DNA of 64,000 nt from assembly GCA_965203215.1 (NCBI GenBank), contig CBDBBY010000001.1, forward strand, positions 2,542,001 to 2,606,000, read 5' to 3'. The DNA comes from CBDBBY01 sp965203215 (GTDB lineage: Bacteria; Pseudomonadota; Alphaproteobacteria; Rhodobacterales; Rhodobacteraceae). The stretch's first letter is position 1; the number at the start of each line of letters is the position of its first letter. Shown here one piece after another: positions 27,205 to 36,331 of the stretch. The notes under the pieces are model-generated. The model worked only from the letters and a program-made list of their open reading frames with translations. It was not told the DNA's origin and made no database searches. The translations under genes were made by a program, and so were the position numbers.

Positions 27205-28595
27205 TGCAGCCGCTGTCTCCACTGTTTCGCCTGTTCAAGCACCAGCTCAGGCGATGTTCCGCCGAAACTTCGTCGGCATTCGACGGAGCGGTCCGGATCA
27301 AGAACGCTCCACGCGTCTTCGGTGATTTCGGAGCAAACCGACTGCGCGTCTTCAAGCGACAGATCCGACAAATCCGCGTTCCGCTCTTCAGACATTCTGA
27401 CCAGCGCTCCGACCACGCCGTGCGCGTCGCGAAACGCCATGCCTCGCTCGCGGACGAGCCAGTCGGCCAGATCGGTCGCCGTGGAGTTGCCCAAAGCGGC
27501 CGCGGCCCGCAGACGTTCCCGGTTCGGCTTCAGGTCGCCGATCATCCCTGCCATTGCCGAAAGCGAAATCGCCAGCGCGTCCGCCGCATCGAACACTTGC
27601 TCCTTGTCTTCCTGAAGATCTTTCGAATAGGCGAGCGGGAGCCCCTTCACCACCGTCAGCAGCGCAACCAAACTGCCCGCGACCCGGCCCGCTTTCGCGC
27701 GAACGAGCTCGGCTGCGTCCGGATTCCGCTTTTGCGGCATAATCGAAGATCCGGTCGTGAAGCGGTCTCCCAACGAAGCGAAGCCGAACTGGGCGGAAGT
27801 CCATACCACGATCTCTTCGGCAAGCCTCGACATGTGGACGGCGCAGATCGAAGCGGCCGACAGAAATTCAAGCGCGAAGTCGCGGTCGCTCACCGCATCC
27901 ATCGAATTCGCCATCGGACGGTCGAATTCAAGGGCCTTGGCGGTGCTTTCCCGGTCGATCGGATAGGGCGTTCCTGCAAGCGCGGCCGCGCCCAGGGGAG
28001 ATTCGTTCATTCTGGCCCGGGCATCGCGGAGTCGTCCGAAATCGCGGCCGAACATTTCCGCATAAGCCAACATGTGATGTCCCCATGTGACAGGCTGGGC
28101 GCATTGCAGATGCGTGAAGCCCGGCATCGTGAAGGCGGCGCCCGCTTCCGCTTGAGCAAGCAAAGCTTGAATCAGCTTCTTCAATTCGCGGCATGCCGAA
28201 TCCGTTCGACCGCGAACCCAAAGCCGGAAGTCCGTCGCCACTTGGTCGTTCCTGCTTCTGGCGGTATGCAATTTTCCCGCCGGAGCGCCGACGACTTCGC
28301 GGAGTCGCGCCTCGATGTTCATGTGGATGTCTTCAAGCGCCGCGGAGAATTCAAATTTTCCTGATTCGATTTCGCTCAGCACGGTCAAGAGGCCATTGTC
28401 TATGGAGGCTGCTTCGTCTTCGCCGATGATGCCTTGGCGCGCCAGCATGGCGGCATGCGCTCTTGAGCCTGCAATGTCCTGGCGGTAAAGTCTTCGGTCG
28501 AAATGAATGGACGCGTTCAGCGCTTCCATCAGCTTGTCGGGGTCGCCGGAAAACCTTGCGCCCCAAATTTTGTTTGACGCTTGCCCGCTCGACAT
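27183..28595 (-). CDS. argH: Argininosuccinate lyase
   Basis: Final step of arginine synthesis. 470 residues of the fumarase/aspartase superfamily: IWGARFSGDPDKLMEALNAS at the N-terminus, MPGFTHLQCAQPVTWGHH and the signature loop GSSIMPQKRNPDAAELVRAK. Intact length. Divergently arranged with the TlpA-like gene. Confidence 0.96.
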   Translation of the reverse strand: MSSGQASNKIWGARFSGDPDKLMEALNASIHFDRRLYRQDIAGSRAHAAMLARQGIIGEDEAASIDNGLLTVLSEIESGKFEFSAALEDIHMNIEARLREVVGAPAGKLHTARSRNDQVATDFRLWVRGRTDSACRELKKLIQALLAQAEAGAAFTMPGFTHLQCAQPVTWGHHMLAYAEMFGRDFGRLRDARARMNESPLGAAALAGTPYPIDRESTAKALEFDRPMANSMDAVSDRDFALEFLSAASICAVHMSRLAEEIVVWTSAQFGFASLGDRFTTGSSIMPQKRNPDAAELVRAKAGRVAGSLVALLTVVKGLPLAYSKDLQEDKEQVFDAADALAISLSAMAGMIGDLKPNRERLRAAAALGNSTATDLADWLVRERGMAFRDAHGVVGALVRMSEERNADLSDLSLEDAQSVCSEITEDAWSVLDPDRSVECRRSFGGTSPELVLEQAKQWRQRLQCEDFRL

Positions 28596-28623
28596 GAACC
28601 CGATCCGTTACGAGGAATTGCGC

Positions 28624-29190
28624 ATGACCCGCATCGCATGCATCTTTGCCCTATACGCTTTGCTTGCAGCAAGCGCAATTTGGGCGGAAGGGCATGGATC
28701 CGCCTCGAACTTGGAGGACCTGAGGTCGGGCGACATGCGCAAGCTCGTCGTGCATGCTGCGCCCAAATCCGCGAGCGAGGTCGAAATCGCTTGGGCCGAC
28801 GGTCGCGCAGCCACTCTCGAGGACTTTGCCGGAAGTGTTGTCGTAGTGAATTTCTGGGCAACTTGGTGCGCGCCCTGCCGGAAGGAGATGCCTTCGCTTT
28901 CCAAACTGCAATCGCATTTCGGCGAGCGCGATGTGATTGTGCTGGCGGTCGCTGTCGGCCGGAACCCGATTCCGAGCGTCGAACGGTTCCTCAACGAAAT
29001 CGACGTCCACAACCTCACTGTGCTCTACGATCCCAAACAGTCGTTTTCGGCTTCGATGGGTGTTCTCGGCCTTCCGACCACGATCCTTCTGGACAGAAGC
29101 GGGACGGAAGTCGCCCGCTTGACCGGCGATGCGGACTGGGGGTCGGAATCAGCCCTATCGATCATCTCGGCGATCGCCACCCACAATTGA
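28624..29190 (+). CDS. TlpA/ResA-like periplasmic thioredoxin
   Basis: 188 residues with a signal peptide (IACIFALYALLAASAIWA) and a thioredoxin fold with active site WATWCAPCRKEMP, then the cis-Pro strand GLPTTILLD. Likely keeps cysteines reduced in the periplasm, for example for cytochrome maturation. GAGGAA eight bases upstream supports the start. The gene is divergent from argH. Confidence 0.92.
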   Translation: MTRIACIFALYALLAASAIWAEGHGSASNLEDLRSGDMRKLVVHAAPKSASEVEIAWADGRAATLEDFAGSVVVVNFWATWCAPCRKEMPSLSKLQSHFGERDVIVLAVAVGRNPIPSVERFLNEIDVHNLTVLYDPKQSFSASMGVLGLPTTILLDRSGTEVARLTGDADWGSESALSIISAIATHN

Positions 29191-29307
29191 AGCATCGCCT
29201 TCCACGCAGACGCCGCGCCGAAGCAATTGAACGAAAATCGAGCGGCATCGTCGAGACGCGGTATCTTTTGTTATCAAGCAACCTGACAAAGATACCGGAC
29301 ATATCTT

Positions 29308-29601
29308 GGGTCCATCGCAACAAAGGTACATGGCGCGACATGAGGTCGGCGTTGCAATCCGCCGGGCGGCTTCGAGGCTCCAATCTTGCAATCCGCTCCA
29401 GCGCTGTTTTTCCCTTTCTGCCAAGGAATCGAGATCGCTGCGTACGTGGGTCCGTCGAAACACGGGGCGCGCTTATGCGTACGACGGTTCATAAGTCGTC
29501 GGGCGGAACAATTCGCCAAGGGAACCCATCGGGGGTTCCCTTGGTCACAACGATCAAAGCCGACCTCATGTCGCGTCATGTACCTTTGTTGCGATGGACC
29601 C
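29308..29601. mobile_element. 294-bp element with long terminal inverted repeats
   Basis: The first and last ~44 bp are inverted copies with very few differences, beginning GGGTCCATCGCAACAAAGG. The inside is non-coding and contains a perfect 12-bp-stem hairpin. No flanking duplication is certain; CATAT occurs near both ends. It looks like a MITE or a structured RNA cassette. The 687 bp between the TlpA-like gene and the ankyrin gene hold nothing else I can support. Confidence 0.7.
29516..29544. repeat. Strong hairpin inside the inverted-repeat element
   Basis: CCAAGGGAACCC pairs with GGGTTCCCTTGG across a five-base loop. There is no U-tract after it, so it is not a classic terminator. Confidence 0.65.
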
Positions 29602-29877
29602 AGCATATGGCTGCGTTTGCCGTCGAAGCCGTAGGAAGACCGATGGGCAAGAGACACAAGGATTCGCGCGTGCGCAGGGCAATTCTCAAGGGCTATGCTG
29701 CTTCAAGCCGGTGCCGTCTAGGACGACTCTGGGCAAGCTCCGGCTTCGCTTGCCGACCTCCGAGAAAGTGGTTGTGGCAATCTCGCAAAAAGGCCACCAT
29801 CGCACATGGCCGATTGAATGTGGAACGAAGGTTCGGCTCCGCTCCCGGCTTCAACGTCAATTGAAGGAAACAAGACC

Positions 29878-30486
29878 ATGAAACATGTTCTGAGTGCGGC
29901 CGCCGTTGCTGTTGCTGTCGTTGCCGCGAGCCAAGGAGCGGCGCAGCTGCACGAGGCCGTGGACGACTTCTTCGCCGCGACCCTAGAAGCCGCGCAGGAA
30001 ACACCGCCGCTGCACGCGGCGGCGGCGGCCGCCGGGGAATCAATCAGTGTTGGGCGGCTACTCGGCGCGGGCGCGGACCCGAACGCCGTGGACGGCTTAG
30101 GCGAAACGCCGCTGCACGAGGCGGCACGGAACGGCCGCGAAGCGGTTGCGCGGCTTCTGCTCGACGCGGGCGCGGACCCGAACGCCGCGGATGGAAACGG
30201 CTTGACGCCGCTGCATACGGCGGCGAAGTGGGGCCACGAAGCGGTTGCGGGGCTGCTGCTCGACGCGGGCGCGGACCCGAACGCCAAGGGCGGCGAATAC
30301 GGCGAAACGCCGCTGCATCGGACGGCATGGTACGGCCGCGAAGCGGTTGCGCGGCTGCTGCTCGACGCGGGCGCGGACCCGAACGCCGCGGATGAAGACG
30401 GCGAAACGCCGCTGGCCGTCGCGATAAGCAATGACAGCGAAGCGGTTGCGGGGCTGCTGCTCGACGCGGGCGCACGAATGCCTTGA
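29878..30486 (+). CDS. Secreted ankyrin-repeat protein (copy 1)
   Basis: 202 residues. The N-terminal MKHVLSAAAVAVAVVAASQG reads as a signal peptide, so export to the periplasm or beyond is likely. About five ankyrin repeats follow, with consensus TPLHEAARNGREAVARLLLDAGADPNA. The DNA repeats are nearly identical, so the array may expand or contract by recombination. AAGGAA nine bases upstream fixes the start. Ankyrin repeats mediate protein binding; symbionts and pathogens use them as effectors, but the target here is unknown. Confidence 0.85.
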   Translation: MKHVLSAAAVAVAVVAASQGAAQLHEAVDDFFAATLEAAQETPPLHAAAAAAGESISVGRLLGAGADPNAVDGLGETPLHEAARNGREAVARLLLDAGADPNAADGNGLTPLHTAAKWGHEAVAGLLLDAGADPNAKGGEYGETPLHRTAWYGREAVARLLLDAGADPNAADEDGETPLAVAISNDSEAVAGLLLDAGARMP

Positions 30487-30533
30487 ACGCACTCCGGTTT
30501 GCGCTTGCGTCGGCTCAAGTGCTAGGTTCCCGC

Positions 30534-30555
30534 CCGGCGGCGATTGGGCCGCCGG
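30534..30555. repeat. GC-rich hairpin between the ankyrin genes
   Basis: CCGGCGGC and GCCGCCGG flank a six-base loop 48 bp after the first ankyrin stop codon. It may attenuate or end transcription, but there is no T-tract. Confidence 0.4.
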
Positions 30556-30573
30556 AACTGAAGGGGCAATCGA

Positions 30574-31425
30574 ATGACCGAATTGAAGCGAGCACTGCGG
30601 CTCGCGCTTGCGGCCGCCGCGCTTGCGGCCGGCGCAACGTCAGCCGCCGCGCAGGAATCAACGCCGCTGCACGAGGCGGCGGCCGCCGGGGAATCAATCA
30701 GTGTTGGGCGGCTGCTCGACGCGGGCGCGGACCCGAACGCCAAGGATGAATCCGGCGGGACGCCGCTGCATTGGGCGGCGGGAGACGAAGCGGTTGTGCG
30801 GCTGCTGCTCGGCGCGGGCGCGGACCCGAACGTCAATGAAAACGCATACGGCCTTGCGCCGCTGCATTGGGCGGCAGAGAGCGGAGACGAAGTGGTTGCG
30901 CGGCTGCTGCTCGACGCGGGCGCGGACCCGAACATGTATGCCTTCTACGGATACGGAACGCCGCTGCATTGGGCGCGAGACGAAGCGGTTGCGGGTCTGC
31001 TGCTCGCAGCGGGCGCGGACCCGAACGCCGTGGACGGATTGGGCGGAACGCCGCTGCACGCGGCGGCAGAGAACGGCTCCGAAGCGGTTGCGCGGCTGCT
31101 GCTCGACGCGGGCGCGGACCCGAACGCCGCGGATGAAGACGGCGGAACGCCGCTGCATCGGACGGCATTGGTCGGGCGCGAAGCGGTTGCGCGGCTGCTG
31201 CTCGACGCGGGCGCGGATCCGAACGCCGCGGACGAATACGGCGGAACGCCGCTGCACGAGGCGGCATGGTACGGCCGCGAAGCGGTTGCGCGGCTGCTGC
31301 TCGACGCGGGCGCGGACCCGAACGCCGCGGATGAAGACGGCGAAACGCCGCTGACCGTCGCGATAAGCAATGACAGCGAAGCGGTTGCGGGGCTGCTGCT
31401 CGACGCGGGCGCACGAATGCCTTGA
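30574..31425 (+). CDS. Secreted ankyrin-repeat protein (copy 2)
   Basis: 283 residues, with a signal peptide (LRLALAAAALAAGATSAAAQ) and about eight ankyrin repeats. Unlike copy 1, several repeats are irregular (for example the Tyr-rich YAFYGYGTPLHWARDEA). The last ~100 bp of coding sequence and ~50 bp after the stop are essentially identical to copy 1, so the two genes come from a tandem duplication. AAGGGG eight bases upstream supports the start. The IS630 at 31464 landed just after this gene. Confidence 0.85.
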   Translation: MTELKRALRLALAAAALAAGATSAAAQESTPLHEAAAAGESISVGRLLDAGADPNAKDESGGTPLHWAAGDEAVVRLLLGAGADPNVNENAYGLAPLHWAAESGDEVVARLLLDAGADPNMYAFYGYGTPLHWARDEAVAGLLLAAGADPNAVDGLGGTPLHAAAENGSEAVARLLLDAGADPNAADEDGGTPLHRTALVGREAVARLLLDAGADPNAADEYGGTPLHEAAWYGREAVARLLLDAGADPNAADEDGETPLTVAISNDSEAVAGLLLDAGARMP

Positions 31426-31463
31426 ACGCACTCCGGTTTGCGCTTGCGTCGGCTCAAGTGCTA

Positions 31464-32626
31464 GTGGCTTGTTCAACTCATTGGACTCCTTTACAAGGCT
31501 TGCCGGAACGGCGCGGCTACAGCGCGGGCAGACGAGAGGCGGGACGATGCGCAAGGGAGTGGACTTCGAGGTTTCGGACGAGCAGCGCGGGCGGCTCGAG
31601 TCGATCGCGGACGGCGGAAACAGCAAGGTGAAGCACGCGCGCCGGGCGCGGATCATCCTTCTGACGGACGACGGCCTGGGAACGATGACGGTCGCGGACG
31701 GCGCGGGCGTGACGAAGGCGACGGTGTGGCGCTGGCAGAGGCGGTTCATGGAGGCGGGCGTGGAGGGCCTTCTTCGCGACAAGACGCGCAAGCCGGGGAC
31801 GCCCCGGACGTCCGAGGAGACGGTTCGCGAGCTGGTGGATCTGGCGGCGCGCCCCGCGCCGGACGGGGAGACGCACTGGACGGTGCGCGCCTTGGCGAAG
31901 ACGGTCGGCATCGGCGCGTCGACGGCGCACGGCATTCTTGCCGCGCACCGGCTCGCGCCGCACCGGGTGCGGCGGTTCAAGGTCTCGACCGATCCGAAGT
32001 TCGCGGAGAAGACCCGCGAAGTCATCGGGTCGTACATGGATCCGCCGGACCATGCGGTGGTTTTGTCGATCGACGAGAAGACGCAGATCCAGGCGCTCGG
32101 GCGGACGCGGAAGGGTCTGCCGATGAAGCCGGGACGGCCCGCGACGATGACGCACGACTACAAGCGGAACGGCACCACGACGCTGTTCGCCGCGACGGAC
32201 ATCCTGGACGGGACGGTCATCGGCCGCCACTCCGAGCGCCACCGGCACCAGGAGTTCATCGCGTTCCTCGAGCAGGTCGACAAGGCGGCGCCCGCCGGGC
32301 GGGAGATCCACGCCATCGTGGACAACTACTCCGCCCACAAGCATTCGGCCGTCGCGGAGTGGCTGAAGGACCATCCCCGCTGGACCCTCCACTTCACGCC
32401 GACCTCCTGCTCCTGGATGAACGCGGTCGAGGGCTTCTTCGGGAAGCTGGCCAATCGCCGTCTCCGGCGCGGCGTCCATGATTCCCTCGAGGATCTCAAG
32501 GCGGCGGTCGACGGCTTCATCGCGCTGCACAACGGGAAGGAGGCGAAGCCGTTCAAATGGACGGCCAGCCCGGACCGGCTGATCGCCGCACGCCAAAGAG
32601 GGTTTCAAATGACTCGAACAAGCCAC
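31464..32626 (+). mobile_element. Intact IS630-family element
   Basis: The ends are perfect inverted copies of GTGGCTTGTTC, each flanked by TA, the target dinucleotide of IS630. The 1163-bp element has a single transposase gene. The left flank (CAAGTGCTAG) equals the sequence after the first ankyrin gene, so it inserted at the TA following the second ankyrin gene. Confidence 0.92.
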
Positions 32627-32629
32627 TAG
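31547..32629 (+). CDS. IS630-family transposase
   Basis: 360 residues. The N-terminal ~140 hold two helix-turn-helix units (VKHARRARIILLTDDGLG, TVWRWQRRFMEAGVEGLLR, IGASTAHGILAAHRLAPHRV). The DDE catalytic triad is in VVLSIDEKTQIQAL, HAIVDNYSAHKHS and SWMNAVEGFFGKL. All motifs are intact, so it could be active. The stop codon TAG consists of the TA target plus the first flanking G, so the insertion site completes the gene. Confidence 0.95.
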   Translation: MRKGVDFEVSDEQRGRLESIADGGNSKVKHARRARIILLTDDGLGTMTVADGAGVTKATVWRWQRRFMEAGVEGLLRDKTRKPGTPRTSEETVRELVDLAARPAPDGETHWTVRALAKTVGIGASTAHGILAAHRLAPHRVRRFKVSTDPKFAEKTREVIGSYMDPPDHAVVLSIDEKTQIQALGRTRKGLPMKPGRPATMTHDYKRNGTTTLFAATDILDGTVIGRHSERHRHQEFIAFLEQVDKAAPAGREIHAIVDNYSAHKHSAVAEWLKDHPRWTLHFTPTSCSWMNAVEGFFGKLANRRLRRGVHDSLEDLKAAVDGFIALHNGKEAKPFKWTASPDRLIAARQRGFQMTRTSH

Positions 32630-32995
32630 GTTTTTTAACATATCGGCCCCAACGATGCCAGCGAGCATGAAACACTGGCTGATCGTCGGCAAGGCGAAGA
32701 TGGTCGGAACCGAGTTGCCCGAATTCTCATGCTCATCCCCGCATCGAGACGACTTTTGGATGCTCATGGACATTTCTTGGCGGTTCAAAGGCAAATCCGC
32801 GCACGCTTTTTCAATGCAGAGCATCGCAGCAATTTTGAACGCAGCACGGCCACAAGCACGGCCTGCCATTTGCCACCGTTTTTCTGGTCCCGATCCGTCA
32901 GGCCGTTCACGCCGATGCCGCTCGGCAAAAGTTCGTTGACATGATTGGCCAGCGGAATACACAGGTTCGGAAGCTGCAAACAATGAGGACTAACC
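32630..32995. other. No gene recognised
   Basis: The stretch between the IS630 and the reductase shows no coding sequence I can support. It must contain the promoter of the reductase; GAGGA six bases before the ATG is its ribosome site. Confidence 0.5.
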
Positions 32996-33718
32996 ATGGC
33001 GCGAATTGCATTGGTTACGGGAGGAACGCGCGGCATCGGAGCGGCGATTTCCAAACGATTGAGTGACGACGGCTGCAAGGTCGCGGCGAATTATGCCGGA
33101 AACGACGAAGCGGCTGAGAAATTTTCAACCGAAACCGGAATCTCGACATTCAAGTGGTCGGTCGCGGACTATGACGCTTGCGCCGAAGGCATCAAGAAGG
33201 TCGAAGTCGAGCTTGGCCCGATCGACATCCTCGTGAACAACGCGGGAATTACCCGCGATGCGATGTTCCATAGGATGACGCCCGAAAAATGGCGCCAGGT
33301 GATCGATACCAACCTGAGCGGCGCCTTCAACATGACGCATCCTGTCTGGTCGGGCATGCGCGAGCGCGGCTTCGGCCGAATCATCAGCATTTCGTCTGTG
33401 AACGGCCAAAAGGGACAGATGGGGCAAGCCAATTATTCGGCGGCGAAGGCGGGGGAGCTCGGATTCACGAAGGCTCTCGCTCAGGAGGGCGCGTTCAAGG
33501 GCATCACGGTCAACGCGGTGTGCCCGGGCTATATCGCGACCGAGATGGTCATGGCCGTGGATGAAAAAATACGGGACTCCATCATCAAGCAGATTCCTGT
33601 CGGGCGCCTCGGTCTTCCGGAAGAAATCGCCAGATGCGTCTCCTTCCTCGCATCCGATGAAGCAGGATATATCACCGGCTCGACGATCAGCGCGAACGGA
33701 GGGCAGTACGTCATCTGA
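32996..33718 (+). CDS. phaB: Acetoacetyl-CoA reductase-like SDR
   Basis: 240 residues of the classical short-chain dehydrogenase family: NADP-binding VTGGTRGIGAAI, LVNNAGIT, catalytic Ser in IISISSVNGQKGQMGQ and YSAAKAG (Tyr and Lys). The protein resembles PhaB, which makes (R)-3-hydroxybutyryl-CoA for polyhydroxybutyrate. FabG-type reduction is the alternative. No phaA or phaC is adjacent, so the storage-polymer role is inference. Confidence 0.85.
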   Translation: MARIALVTGGTRGIGAAISKRLSDDGCKVAANYAGNDEAAEKFSTETGISTFKWSVADYDACAEGIKKVEVELGPIDILVNNAGITRDAMFHRMTPEKWRQVIDTNLSGAFNMTHPVWSGMRERGFGRIISISSVNGQKGQMGQANYSAAKAGELGFTKALAQEGAFKGITVNAVCPGYIATEMVMAVDEKIRDSIIKQIPVGRLGLPEEIARCVSFLASDEAGYITGSTISANGGQYVI

Positions 33719-33893
33719 AGCTGCCAGCGGCATTCAATCTCGCGCACTGACGCACTCCCGACGGACTCGGAGTGCCGGTCGATTTGGGCTGGCGGCATTT
33801 CCTTGGCGAGCGAATCGGAAGCCAAGGAAATGCGATTGAAGATTTTTGGTCGCGAATCCGCCTATCGGGACGGCGAGCGTCGGCGCGTCTTGT

Positions 33894-34061
33894 TCAGCCG
33901 CCGCTCAGTTTCGCAATCTTTTCTTTCAGCAACAGCTTTTGTTTCTTCAACTCGGTAATGCTTAGATGATTGACGGACGGGTTGCGCTGCTCCTGTTCGA
34001 CTTGCTCGGAAAGGTCTTCGTGTTTCTTCCGCAGCGTGTTCAAATGCTCTATCATCGACAT
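33894..34061 (-). CDS. Small DUF465 protein
   Basis: A 55-residue protein starting MSMIEHLNTLRKKHEDLSEQ and ending LKEKIAKLSGG, the alphaproteobacterial DUF465 pattern (a short helical, coiled-coil-like protein of unknown function). The NHLSITELKKQKLLLKEKI half is the most conserved. It is too short to show up in ordinary searches for long frames, but start, length and composition fit. Confidence 0.85.
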   Translation of the reverse strand: MSMIEHLNTLRKKHEDLSEQVEQEQRNPSVNHLSITELKKQKLLLKEKIAKLSGG

Positions 34062-34131
34062 TTTGCCTCCGTGTGTCGTTGTTGCGCGGTTTTATTCTGC
34101 TCAACATCAATCTAGTGCGGATCATGGAGGC

Positions 34132-34262
34132 ATTGAAGGGGCAATTCCAATTTGATGATCGAATCTACCGCTCGGCGAGGCGCCTCAGGTGCGCGCTGGG
34201 CGAACGGATGTCCGCCCGGCTAGAATTCGAGCGCTGCAGGGCTTCGCAGCAAGGCTTCCGTT
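34132..34262. repeat. 131-bp direct repeat, left copy (IS1634 target duplication)
   Basis: Identical in length and, by eye, in sequence to 36201-36331. It contains a copy of the last ~43 bp of the trmN6-like gene, separated from that gene by the IS insertion. Confidence 0.9.
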
Positions 34263-36200
34263 CCTGACTTCGACAGTTTGACTCGATTTCAGCGCCGTTT
34301 CGGCTTTCCGGGGCGTTGCGCGCAAGGGGATTCCGGCTCCGTCGTGCTCCGGAGGGAAATGTAGTGCTTCAAGGACAATAATCTTGTGCATTCCGGGGAA
34401 CCGTGCTAGCGGTTCGGAAAGCAGCGAATCAGGAATCGCCCCATGTTCCTCCGCGCCGAAACCAGGCCGGGAAGCTCCAGGAAGTCCGTCCAGCTCGTCG
34501 AATCCGTGCGCGAGGGCCGGAAGGCGGGCCAGCGCATCGTCCGCCACGTCGGCGTCGCCAAGACCGACGCCGAGCTGGAGGAGCTCATGGAGCTCGGAGA
34601 GACCATCAAGGTCGAAATCCGGTGCGAGCGGCAGCCCTCCCTGCTTCCGCAGGAGAAGCTCGTCGATCTGGCGATCGAGACCCGGCGGGAGAAGGCGAAG
34701 AAAGGTCCGCCGGTCGTGATCGAGGAGACCCGCGAGGAGCATCGGGTCGTGACCGGCTTCCACGAGGCCTATGGAGCCGTCTACCGCCAGCTTGGCTTCG
34801 ACGGGCTGCTGCCGACCAAGAGGAACCGCACGGCGCGCGAGACGCTTCGGCACATCGCGACGGCGCGCATCGCCAATCCGGACAGCAAGCTCGGGACGGC
34901 CCGGCGGCTGGAGAGCGATCTCGGAGTTTCGATCCCGGTGCAGAGGATCTACCGGATGATGGACCGGCTGGACGAAAAAGAGATCGAAAGCATGAAGGAC
35001 CTCGCGGCCGGGGCGACGCGGAGGCTGCTTCCGGAGCCGGCGAGCGTTGTCTTCTTCGACTGCGCGACGCTGCACTTCGAGTCGGTCGATGCGGACGGGC
35101 TGCGCGAGTTCGGCTTCTCCAAGAACGGCCGGCACGCCCGGACCCAGGTTCTGCTTGCGCTGATGGCGGCGTCCGACGGGCTGCCGATCGGCTACGAGGT
35201 GTTCCCGGGATCGGAGCATGAAGGAAAGAGCCTGATCCCGTCGCTGGAGAACATGCGGAAGCGCGAAGGGGTCGAGACCGCGATCCACGTCGCCGACCGG
35301 GGCATGTTCGGCGAGGCGAACCTCAAGGACATGGAGGAGCGGAATCTCCAGCATATTGTCGGCGCCCGGCTGAAATCGCTGCCGAAGGACCTGAAGGAGC
35401 GGATTCTCGACCTCGACGCCTACAAGACGACCGGCGGCTCCGAGGACCTGCGTTCGGCGGAGTTCGAGCACAAGGGCCGCCGCATCGTCGTCGGCTGGAG
35501 CCGGAAGCGGGCCGGAAAGGACGCCGCCGACCGGAAGAAGGCGATCGACAAGCTGGTCCGCAAGCTCGGCCGAAGCGCCAATCCCGCTCAGGCGCTCTCC
35601 GGACGCGGCTTCGGCCGGTTCGTCAAGCTCACGGGAAAGGCCCGGCTCGAGTTGGACGAGACGAAGATCAAGGAGGCCGCCCGCTGGGACGGGCTGAAGG
35701 GCGTCGTCACCAATGCGCCCGACATGGGCCATTCCGAGCTGTTCGACCGCTACCGCGAGCTCTGGAGGGTCGAGGAGAGCTTCCGGATCACCAAGCACGA
35801 CCTCAAGGTGCGGCCGGTGTTCCACTGGAAGCCAAACCGGGTGATGGCGCACATCGCCATCGCCTGCACGGCGTTCGCCTGCGTTCGCCATCTGGCGTAC
35901 AGGATCGCGCTGCGGCAGGGGGAGCGGATGTCGCCGGAAAGAATCCGGACCGCCCTCGCCGCCCGGCAATGCTCGATCGTGCGCGACATGCGTTCGAAAC
36001 GGCGCTACGCGCTCCCGTCGAAAACGACGCCGGACATGGACCGCATCTGCCGGACCCTGGGACTTCCGATGTCCCGCACGCCCTGTTGGATCGAATGAGG
36101 CCGCCGGGAACAGCCTGAAAAACAGCGGAATGTAGTGCCTAAAATTTAGGCGGAAACACGAAAAAACAAGTGGTTGGCGGAAAAAAATGTCGAAGTCAGG
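34263..36200 (+). mobile_element. Intact IS1634-family element
   Basis: The 1938-bp element begins CCTGACTTCGACA and ends with the exact reverse complement TGTCGAAGTCAGG. It is bracketed by 131-bp direct repeats. IS1634-type elements are known for unusually long and variable target duplications, which fits. It carries one transposase gene in the + direction. Confidence 0.9.
34443..36098 (+). CDS. IS1634-family transposase (DDE, IS4-like fold)
   Basis: 551 residues. Catalytic acids appear in VVFFDCATLHFE, HVADRGMFGEANL and the glutamate region ELWRVEESFRITKHDLKVRP, the signature of the IS4/IS1634 superfamily. ARTQVLLALMAASDGLPIGY lies in between. There is no frameshift or stop, so the gene could be active. 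The product would cut and join DNA at the element ends. Confidence 0.93.
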   Translation: MFLRAETRPGSSRKSVQLVESVREGRKAGQRIVRHVGVAKTDAELEELMELGETIKVEIRCERQPSLLPQEKLVDLAIETRREKAKKGPPVVIEETREEHRVVTGFHEAYGAVYRQLGFDGLLPTKRNRTARETLRHIATARIANPDSKLGTARRLESDLGVSIPVQRIYRMMDRLDEKEIESMKDLAAGATRRLLPEPASVVFFDCATLHFESVDADGLREFGFSKNGRHARTQVLLALMAASDGLPIGYEVFPGSEHEGKSLIPSLENMRKREGVETAIHVADRGMFGEANLKDMEERNLQHIVGARLKSLPKDLKERILDLDAYKTTGGSEDLRSAEFEHKGRRIVVGWSRKRAGKDAADRKKAIDKLVRKLGRSANPAQALSGRGFGRFVKLTGKARLELDETKIKEAARWDGLKGVVTNAPDMGHSELFDRYRELWRVEESFRITKHDLKVRPVFHWKPNRVMAHIAIACTAFACVRHLAYRIALRQGERMSPERIRTALAARQCSIVRDMRSKRRYALPSKTTPDMDRICRTLGLPMSRTPCWIE

Positions 36201-36331
36201 ATTGAAGGGGCAATTCCAATTTGATGATCGAATCTACCGCTCGGCGAGGCGCCTCAGGTGCGCGCTGGGCGAACGGATGTCCGCCCGGCTAGAATTCGAG
36301 CGCTGCAGGGCTTCGCAGCAAGGCTTCCGTT
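36201..36331. repeat. 131-bp direct repeat, right copy (IS1634 target duplication)
   Basis: The partner of 34132-34262. The trmN6-like gene ends inside it (36289), so the insertion left that gene intact while copying its 3' end. Confidence 0.9.

Noticed and set aside
29878..31425. Possible CRISPR-like array because of regular repeats
   Set aside because: The repeats are in-frame, ~99 bp long and encode ankyrin units; there are no unique spacers of constant length.
34185..35969. A 594-codon minus-strand frame
   Set aside because: It is the antisense shadow of the IS1634 transposase, a side effect of GC-rich codon use.
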